Source of the DNA: Candidatus Villigracilaceae bacterium
Lineage (GTDB): Bacteria > Chloroflexota > Anaerolineae > Anaerolineales > Villigracilaceae
Assembly (NCBI GenBank): GCA_026645935.1
Contig: JAPKMP010000016.1
Span: 29,053 to 93,052, forward strand
Direction: 5' to 3'
Length of the DNA: 64,000 bases
Made by a program: the position numbers and the translations under genes. A model generated the notes under the pieces. It had not been told where the DNA came from, ran no database searches, and saw nothing but the letters and a program-made list of their open reading frames with translations. Positions 58,373-64,000 of this stretch are shown piece by piece; position 1 is the first letter of the stretch, and the number at the start of each line of letters is the position of its first letter.

Positions 58373-59734
58373 TCAACGTGATACATCCCATCCTTGCGAA
58401 ACCGCAAAAGTTCGAGCTACCAGCCCCACCTGCCTGCCCAGGTCTTTCCCCGCCTCGATATCGAAAGAATAATGAATACGCCCATAAAGGCGCGAATTGG
58501 AAGCCTCCTCTGCCATCCCCCAGAGCGCTTCGCGTTCTTCCGGGAAAAAGTAGGATAAGATCTCCGCAGCGGCAGCCGAAAAGCAACTATGACCCGATGG
58601 ATAAGAGGGGTGATTTGGATAACCCACAAGCGTGGAAATTGTCGGGTCAGCCTGCCAAGGCCGTACCACCATGTAAAAATACTTGCTCTCCCAGCACGCA
58701 ATGCCAGCATCCATCATCGCCATATTCATTAGGGCGAGAACATGGCTTGCGTCACGATCCGATAAATGATATTGACCAATATAATCAGCCGCGATTGCAT
58801 TCCAATGTCCGGGCGGGGTATACGAACCGCGTTTATCCGCCCAGACAAGCGCCAGGTTCAATTCGCGCGGTGTGTTTGTGACGACAGTCTGGCGCACTTC
58901 ATCCAATGCCGTTTCGAATTCAGATGAGCCAAACTCGGGTGGAGGCGTCGCGCGAAACTGGTCTGCCGAAGTCAGCAACCACGGTGTAACCTTGCCCCAT
59001 CCAGGCATTTCGGGTCGAACTCGGAATGGATCGGGTTTCCATATGCCCCAGCCCCTGGGTAGGGTATCGACAGATTTTGCGTCCGCCGACCCATCGTTAA
59101 GTCGCTCTGCGATCAGTTCCCCCGCAGCCAGCCTACCGATTTCCTCAGCCGCATCGAGATCGGATGGCAGTATGGTGCCCGAAAGATAGAGGGAGGTGCG
59201 CGCTTCTGTGACGGTAATTGTTATGGCATCAAACGATTGAGGAAACAAATAGACCAAAACCGACTCGGTCGCCCCCAATATTGCTGCGCATTCGAAGGGC
59301 TGACAACCTGGATCGGTGGGATTTATGTTTTTATCCCATTTGTTTGGCTGACGCCCTTCATAATCGATATAATAACCATTCAATTCGTCCAGTGCTCGTT
59401 GCTGGGAAACACTTACGAGTGTGTAAATACGCGAAGCTACAACAGGATCCAGCATATAATAAATCACCCAATTCCGAGTCTCCTCGTTCCATCGAAGGAT
59501 CGGTTCCAAGTGCCACTTCTGGAGAAGCAGGTTGTCATCCGTATTCCGTCCCCGAACATCATCTTTCAACTGTATCAAATCCCCGGCAATCGACGGATCA
59601 TTCAGCGGAGCCAGATCGAGGGTTTTCGCTGCTACTTCTGGTTCGGTCGTTTCCCTGGAAGTTTCAGGTAAAGCAGCGGGTCCACAGGCGACCAACAAAG
59701 CCAATAGCAATCCAAAGGCGATTATGTTCCGCAT
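58373..59734 (-). CDS. Vanadium-haloperoxidase/PAP2-superfamily lipoprotein
   Basis: 453 residues from ATG 59734. The N terminus IIAFGLLLALLVACG is a lipoprotein signal with lipobox LVAC, so the protein should be lipid-anchored outside the membrane. The C-terminal third is the VCPO/PAP2 phosphate-vanadate fold: YFYMVVRPW, NHPSYPSGHSCFSAAAAEI (with the His acid-base) and RLYGRIHYSFDIEAGKDLG. The large N-terminal helical part matches bacterial vanadium-dependent haloperoxidase-like proteins rather than short PAP2 phosphatases. Halide use or phosphatase activity cannot be told apart. ATG 59734 is preferred over 59767: AAGGAG precedes it and the signal peptide begins there. Located directly upstream of surface gene 2 on the same strand. 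Confidence 0.82.
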   Translation of the reverse strand: MRNIIAFGLLLALLVACGPAALPETSRETTEPEVAAKTLDLAPLNDPSIAGDLIQLKDDVRGRNTDDNLLLQKWHLEPILRWNEETRNWVIYYMLDPVVASRIYTLVSVSQQRALDELNGYYIDYEGRQPNKWDKNINPTDPGCQPFECAAILGATESVLVYLFPQSFDAITITVTEARTSLYLSGTILPSDLDAAEEIGRLAAGELIAERLNDGSADAKSVDTLPRGWGIWKPDPFRVRPEMPGWGKVTPWLLTSADQFRATPPPEFGSSEFETALDEVRQTVVTNTPRELNLALVWADKRGSYTPPGHWNAIAADYIGQYHLSDRDASHVLALMNMAMMDAGIACWESKYFYMVVRPWQADPTISTLVGYPNHPSYPSGHSCFSAAAAEILSYFFPEEREALWGMAEEASNSRLYGRIHYSFDIEAGKDLGRQVGLVARTFAVSQGWDVSR

Positions 59735-59753
59735 ATTCCATCTCCTTGACAAT

Positions 59754-59759
59754 ATTATA
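59754..59759 (-). promoter_or_regulatory. -10 box of the haloperoxidase-like gene
   Basis: Minus-strand TATAAT (59759-59754), 19 bases before the ATG at 59734, leaving room for the AAGGAG ribosome site. Confidence 0.5.
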
Positions 59760-59816
59760 CAACCCATGAGCGATTAATATCCCTCCATCTTTGCCTGGCT
59801 CACACATACAGGGTGA

Positions 59817-59822
59817 TACAAT
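59817..59822 (+). promoter_or_regulatory. -10 box of the histidine kinase gene, leaderless layout
   Basis: TACAAT with 8 bases before the ATG at 59831; no ribosome site fits in that space. Confidence 0.5.
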
Positions 59823-59830
59823 TCCCGCAC

Positions 59831-61405
59831 ATGTCCATCGTGCCGTCCATGCTCCCCGATTTTCGCGTGCGCCAGCGGGATTACCTGCTCGAGATCTCGC
59901 GCCTGCTCACCCAGGAACTCGACCTGGAGAAGCTCATGGCGCGGATCCTGCGAGTCTCGATCGAAATGCTTGCCGGGCAGGCGGGAATCATCGCGCTTAA
60001 ACATCCCGACGGATGGCGCGTTGCAGCGGCTCACGGCATCGCCCCGGCTTTTCTCTCCTACCTGACCCCGCTCCTCGCCGAGGAAAAGGTCCGCGAACTG
60101 GATGTGCGTGAACTTAACCGCATGCTGAAAGACCTGACCTACACCGCCAGCATGGGATTGCTAAACGGAACAGGCCTGCCCCTCGCCGCGCATGGACAGG
60201 TCATCGGTGTGATCTTCATTTTCCGCAACTACACCGACCTATTCACCCCCAACGACCGCATCCTTCTGCAATCCTTCGCGGATCAAGCCGCCATCGCGGT
60301 ATTCAATGCCCAGTTATACGGGCAGGTTTCCTACGAAAAGAAAAGACTTGACGCTCTTCTCGACTCCGCCGCAGACGGAATCCTGATCCTCGACGCGGGC
60401 ATGAACATCGAACGCTGTAATTCCGCCTTCGCAAAATTATTCGGATGGAGTCAAAGTGAGATCACGGGCAAGCCGCATAATGAAATCATTCAATGGAAGA
60501 AAGAGCCGCAGGGGAAGACCCTCGAAGAATCGATCAGCAATGGATGGCCCCTCTCCCCGACCGCCACATTATACGTGGAGGGCGATTTGAGCCGGCCGCT
60601 CCCACCGCCCATCCCGGTTGGAATCACCTATGCGCCTCTTTTATCAGATGAGGGAAAACTTCGCAATGTTCTCGTCGCAATACGCGACATCACCCACTTT
60701 CGCACCGCGGATGAAATCAAAGCCACTTTCATTTCCATCGTCAGCCACGAGCTGCGCACCCCGGTCGCGTTGATCAAAGGGTATGCGTCCACGCTGAGGC
60801 GCGCCGACGCCAAGTGGGACAAACATACGATCAACGAATCGCTCAGCGTCATCGAAGAAGAGGCGGATCGGTTATCCAAGATGATCGATGACCTGCTCGA
60901 CGCATCGCGCCTTCAGGCGGGCGGCTTGAGCTTGAACCAGGCCGATGTCGCCCTCCCCAGCCTCGCGTCCAGGGTGAGCGAGCGATTTTCGTCCCAATCG
61001 CCGAACCACAAGATCGTCACCGACTTCCCGGAGAAATTCCCCGTCATCCTCGGTGATGAAAACCGCCTCGAACAAGTTCTTTCCAATCTCGTGTCGAACG
61101 CGTTGAAATACGCTCGGGAAGGCGAAATTAAAATCACAGGAAGCATCCTGCCCGACGAGGTGATCGTGTGCGTCAGCGATCAGGGACCGGGTATCGACGC
61201 CAAGGACCTGCCGCACATCTTCGACCGTTTTTACCGCTCGACCAGCGCCGTCAAACAAACAAAAGGCGCGGGGCTTGGGCTGTATCTCGCCCGAGCGATC
61301 GTCGAGGCGCATGGCGGGAGGATCTGGGCGGAGGGCAGGGACGGATCGAATCCGCGCTCGAAAACCGAATCCGGAGCCCGCATCTGTTTTTCCCTCCCGC
61401 GTTGA
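59831..61405 (+). CDS. Cytoplasmic GAF-PAS sensor histidine kinase
   Basis: 524 residues. A GAF domain (about 15-175; LLTQELDLEKLMARIL, then LPLAAHGQVIGVIFIFRN and SFADQAAIAVFNAQLY) is followed by a PAS domain (about 185-290; LLDSAADGILILDAGM, FGWSQSEITGKPHNEII). The HisKA box SIVSHELRTPVALIKGY carries the phospho-acceptor His, and the ATPase part has N box LVSNALKYAREGE, G1 VSDQGPGIDAKDLP, F and G2 GAGLGLYLARAIVEAHGGRIW. No membrane helix is present, so the signal is intracellular or gaseous. No response regulator is adjacent. Start ATG 59831 is chosen over GTG 59813 because the latter overlaps the -10 box. Confidence 0.92.
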   Translation: MSIVPSMLPDFRVRQRDYLLEISRLLTQELDLEKLMARILRVSIEMLAGQAGIIALKHPDGWRVAAAHGIAPAFLSYLTPLLAEEKVRELDVRELNRMLKDLTYTASMGLLNGTGLPLAAHGQVIGVIFIFRNYTDLFTPNDRILLQSFADQAAIAVFNAQLYGQVSYEKKRLDALLDSAADGILILDAGMNIERCNSAFAKLFGWSQSEITGKPHNEIIQWKKEPQGKTLEESISNGWPLSPTATLYVEGDLSRPLPPPIPVGITYAPLLSDEGKLRNVLVAIRDITHFRTADEIKATFISIVSHELRTPVALIKGYASTLRRADAKWDKHTINESLSVIEEEADRLSKMIDDLLDASRLQAGGLSLNQADVALPSLASRVSERFSSQSPNHKIVTDFPEKFPVILGDENRLEQVLSNLVSNALKYAREGEIKITGSILPDEVIVCVSDQGPGIDAKDLPHIFDRFYRSTSAVKQTKGAGLGLYLARAIVEAHGGRIWAEGRDGSNPRSKTESGARICFSLPR

Positions 61406-61577
61406 GCGACCATGCCCGCGTTCATAAACTCCGGATTTAAACGCAGGGCGATATCCCTGAAATAACAGACCCTTCCACAGTATCTCCCACAGGACGGGGG
61501 TGAAGGTAAAATATTCGACGTTTCACCAATCCATTTCAGGGAAAACCCTGCAAACAATTCAAATCAAAGGAAAAACC

Positions 61578-63383
61578 ATGGCGAAAATACCCGCAAGAAA
61601 GCAAGTGAACAAGAAATACGCTTGGAACGCGGAAAGCGTATTCAAAACCCAAAAGGATTGGGAGGCGGCGCTCAAGGCGGTGATCGACGACATCCCCAAC
61701 GTGAAAAAATTCGAGGGGAAGTTAGGCGAAAGTCCCGATACCCTTTACGACGGCATCAAAGCGATCGAGGATATTTCCCTCCGCGCGCAGACCGTTTATA
61801 TGTACGCCCAATTTGCCTATGCAGTGGATACAATCAACCAGGAATCGGCCGGGATGGTCGGCAAGGCACAGGGCATGGCCGGGCAGGTTTCCGCTGCGGC
61901 TTCATTCCTCAATCCCGAACTCCTCTATATCGGCAGGGAAAAACTCGAAGCATGGATGAACTCGAACGATAAACTTGCCATTTACCGCCAATCCTTCGAC
62001 GACCTTTTCCGCCAGCAGGCGCATGTGCGTTCGACAGAAGTGGAGGAGATCCTTGGCATGATGGCGGAACCGTTCAGCGGACCTTCGACCAGCACCAGCA
62101 TGCTGGTCAACGCAGATTTCAAATTCGAGCCCGCGAAAGACAACAAAGGAAAAAAGGTGGAGATAACCCAGGGTAATTTCTATTCGACGCTGCTGGAACA
62201 CCCCGACCGCAAAGTGCGCCAGGGCGCTTTCGATAGTTATCACGACAAACACATCGAGTTCAAGAACACACTGGCAACGAATCTTTCCTCTTCGATCGCT
62301 GCGAACGTGTTCAACATGCGCGCGCGCCGGTTCGATACGACCCTTTCCGCCTCGCTGTTCAATAACAACATCCCCGAGGAGGTATTCCACAACCTGATCA
62401 ACACCTTCAAGAAAAAACTGCCGGTCTGGCACCGATATTTCGAGATCAAACGCAAGGCGCTGAAATTGAAAGACATCCAATATTTCGACATGTGGGCACC
62501 CATCGCAAAAAAGAAAGTCCCCGTCTCCTTCGAAAAGGCGGTGGACCACATCAGTGAAAGCCTCGCTCCGCTGGGCAGGGAATATGTGGAGACTTTGCGC
62601 CAGGGCTGCCTGAAGGACCGCTGGGTCGATTCGACCGTCAATCTCGGCAAATCGAACGGCGCGTTCTCCTACGGTTCACCGAAGACGCATCCCTTCATTA
62701 TGATGTCGTTCACCAACGACATCGGCAGCATGAGCACGCTGGCGCATGAACTCGGTCACTCGATGCACTCGTACCTGACGTGGAAGAACCAGCCTTACGC
62801 CTACTCGAGTTATTCGCTTTTCGTGGCGGAAGTGGCTTCGAACTTCAACCAGGCGCTGATGCGCGCCCATTTGCTCAAGACCATCAAGGATAAAAACTTC
62901 CTCATCGCGCTGATCGAAGAAGCCGTGAGCGGGAACTTCTTCCGCTATTTTTTCCAGATGCCGACGCTGGCGCGCTTCGAACTGGAGACCCACCAACGCG
63001 CCGAGCGCGGAGAACCCCTCACCGCCGATTCAATGCAGAACCTGATGGCGGACCTGTTCAGCGAGGCATTCGGTCCCAAAGTGATGGTCGATCGACCGCG
63101 CGTCGGCATGGTCTGGTCGACGTTCTCGCATCTCTTCGCGGACTATTATGTGTATCAATACGCCACAGGCATTTCCGGCGCCCATGCCCTATCTGCCAGA
63201 ATCCTGCGCGGCGAACCGAACGCGGCTGAAGATTACCTCGGTTTCCTCAAATCCGGCTCATCGAGATATCCGCTGGAAGTGTTGAAGAATGCGGGAGTGG
63301 ATCTGAGGACGCCAATTCCCGTCGAGGAAACCTTTGCCGTGATGGAGGGGTATATCGACCGTTTGGAAGAGTTGGTCGGCTAG
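61578..63383 (+). CDS. pepF: Oligoendopeptidase F (M3B family)
   Basis: Cytoplasmic zinc oligopeptidase, 601 residues. The catalytic motif is LAHELGHSMHSYL (HExxH) near residue 390, with the third ligand Glu in VAEVASNFNQALM about 26 residues on. Other M3B blocks are YAWNAESVFKTQKDWEAAL at the N terminus, FSGPSTSTSMLVNADFKF, and GTH-like DYYVYQYATGISGAHALSA toward the C terminus. Start ATG 61578 is preceded by AAAGGA and homology begins at KKYAWN; the in-frame GTG at 61500 adds 26 unmatched residues and a -10-like TAAAAT lies at 61507-61512. Confidence 0.95.
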   Translation: MAKIPARKQVNKKYAWNAESVFKTQKDWEAALKAVIDDIPNVKKFEGKLGESPDTLYDGIKAIEDISLRAQTVYMYAQFAYAVDTINQESAGMVGKAQGMAGQVSAAASFLNPELLYIGREKLEAWMNSNDKLAIYRQSFDDLFRQQAHVRSTEVEEILGMMAEPFSGPSTSTSMLVNADFKFEPAKDNKGKKVEITQGNFYSTLLEHPDRKVRQGAFDSYHDKHIEFKNTLATNLSSSIAANVFNMRARRFDTTLSASLFNNNIPEEVFHNLINTFKKKLPVWHRYFEIKRKALKLKDIQYFDMWAPIAKKKVPVSFEKAVDHISESLAPLGREYVETLRQGCLKDRWVDSTVNLGKSNGAFSYGSPKTHPFIMMSFTNDIGSMSTLAHELGHSMHSYLTWKNQPYAYSSYSLFVAEVASNFNQALMRAHLLKTIKDKNFLIALIEEAVSGNFFRYFFQMPTLARFELETHQRAERGEPLTADSMQNLMADLFSEAFGPKVMVDRPRVGMVWSTFSHLFADYYVYQYATGISGAHALSARILRGEPNAAEDYLGFLKSGSSRYPLEVLKNAGVDLRTPIPVEETFAVMEGYIDRLEELVG

Positions 63384-63423
63384 TTTCGCAGGCACCAAGT
63401 CCGATAGCCTGAAAGTTAAGTCA

Positions 63424-63476
63424 TTACGCATCACGGATTACAAGCCGGTAAAACGTGATGCGTAACCATGTATAAT
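63424..63476 (+). promoter_or_regulatory. 12-bp perfect inverted repeat next to the CpXC gene promoter
   Basis: TTACGCATCACG (63424-63435) and CGTGATGCGTAA (63454-63465) are exact reverse complements with an 18-base loop. A TATAAT (63471-63476) begins 5 bases after the right arm, so the repeat covers the -35 region of the promoter 39 bases before ATG 63516. No T run follows, which argues for an operator or dispersed repeat rather than a terminator. Confidence 0.55.
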
Positions 63477-63515
63477 GTGAGCATTAACCCATAAAAGTAA
63501 ATCGGAAATCAATAA

Positions 63516-64000
63516 ATGGCTCAAACACAAATCGCATGTCCTCGTTGTAGACAGATGATCCCCGCCACCGTCGAGCAATTGTTCGACGTGACGGCCGACC
63601 CGCAGGCTAAACAACGTCTGTTGGGCGGTCAATCGAACTACGCGCGCTGCCCGCACTGCGGCTACCAGGGGCGCCTTGCCACGCCGGTGGTATACCACGA
63701 CAACGAGAAGGAACTCTTATTGACATTCTTCCCGCCGGAGTTGGGCCTGCCGGTCAATGAGCAGGAACGGATGATCGGTCCGTTGATCAAGCAGGTGATG
63801 GACCGCCTCCCGCCGGAGAAGCGTAAGGGGTACCTGCTCAAGCCGCAAGCCAACCTGACATTCGAATCCATGATCGAGACGATCCTTGGGAAAGACGGCG
63901 TGACGCCTGAAATGCTCAAGACCCAGCAGGAACGCGTCCAGTTCATCGAACGGCTGATGCAGGTCACAACGAAGGATGCGCGTTCCGAGATGATCAAACA
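63516..64000 (+). CDS. CpXC-domain protein, 5' part only
   Basis: Frame open from ATG 63516 to the end of the window (161 codons), so the C terminus is missing. It begins with MAQTQIACPRCRQMIPATVE, and has a second pair in YARCPHCGYQGRLATPVVYHD: together a four-Cys zinc-ribbon-like CpXC domain (CPxC and CPxC). The rest seen so far is helical and charged (LLKPQANLTFESMIETIL). CpXC proteins are common in Chloroflexota and Firmicutes; function unknown, zinc binding inferred from the Cys pairs. Preceded by a TATAAT box and a large inverted repeat. Confidence 0.82.
   Translation, partial: MAQTQIACPRCRQMIPATVEQLFDVTADPQAKQRLLGGQSNYARCPHCGYQGRLATPVVYHDNEKELLLTFFPPELGLPVNEQERMIGPLIKQVMDRLPPEKRKGYLLKPQANLTFESMIETILGKDGVTPEMLKTQQERVQFIERLMQVTTKDARSEMIK

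Noticed and set aside
1..64000. tRNA, rRNA, insertion sequence or prophage genes
   Set aside because: Reading both strands gave no cloverleaf with a T-loop GTTCRA match in place, no rRNA-like stretch, no transposase DDE or integrase motif.

Overview
The window is about 64 kb of a moderately GC-rich bacterial chromosome and reads as accessory and housekeeping DNA of a Chloroflexota bacterium, most likely class Anaerolineae. The reasons are a split coenzyme F420 pathway with a stand-alone nitroreductase, a Mo hydroxylase with a YqeB maturation protein, M16C and M3 peptidases, CpXC and YvcK proteins, and giant DUF11/SdrD-B surface proteins that end in an LPxTG motif plus a sortase domain. The class is an inference; no rRNA, tRNA, CRISPR array, insertion sequence or prophage gene was seen.

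Layout. 1-4969: F420 cluster (npdG 3' end, cofE, PPOX-fold flavoprotein, nitroreductase, cofD, cofC, then an F420-type LLM oxidoreductase). 5022-8847 (minus): ABC exporter of the MacB/FtsX type with two ATPases and a frameshifted permease. 8869-14744: thioesterase, ECF sigma factor with a very large LysM-bearing anti-sigma-like membrane protein, TRIC-like channel, FAD subunit of a Mo hydroxylase, small unknown gene. 14741-23118: an MDR dehydrogenase, then a promoter-headed three-gene redox operon (flavoprotein with four FHA domains; iron-sulfur protein with two cyclic-nucleotide-binding folds; membrane di-heme b / penta-heme c cytochrome). 23287-35437: M16C peptidase, a coupled nucleotidyltransferase pair, fused Mo hydroxylase, CBS-type pyrophosphatase, hydrolase, DinB protein, two DUF1361 proteins, YqeB. 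35445-41761 (minus): M50-like protease, tpiA, small membrane protein, pgk, gap, yvcK. 41843-44127: ROK kinase and class III aminotransferase. 44305-59734 (minus): TIR protein, two giant surface proteins of 2354 and 1992 residues, and a lipoprotein of the vanadium haloperoxidase superfamily. 59831-64000: GAF/PAS histidine kinase, oligoendopeptidase F, truncated CpXC protein.

Two systems stand out. First, each giant surface protein carries its own LPxTG motif (LPETG or LPPTG) about 75 residues before the catalytic His of a complete C-terminal sortase domain (His/Cys/Arg all present), so substrate and transpeptidase are one polypeptide. Second, the 15871-23118 operon encodes what looks like a flavin to Fe-S to heme b to extracellular heme c chain whose soluble members are fused to signalling domains. 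Further oddities are a Mo hydroxylase that has lost all four Cys ligands of one [2Fe-2S] cluster and carries an in-frame heptad-repeat palindrome, and a recurrent promoter pattern with the -10 box only 6-10 nt before the start codon, implying leaderless mRNAs.
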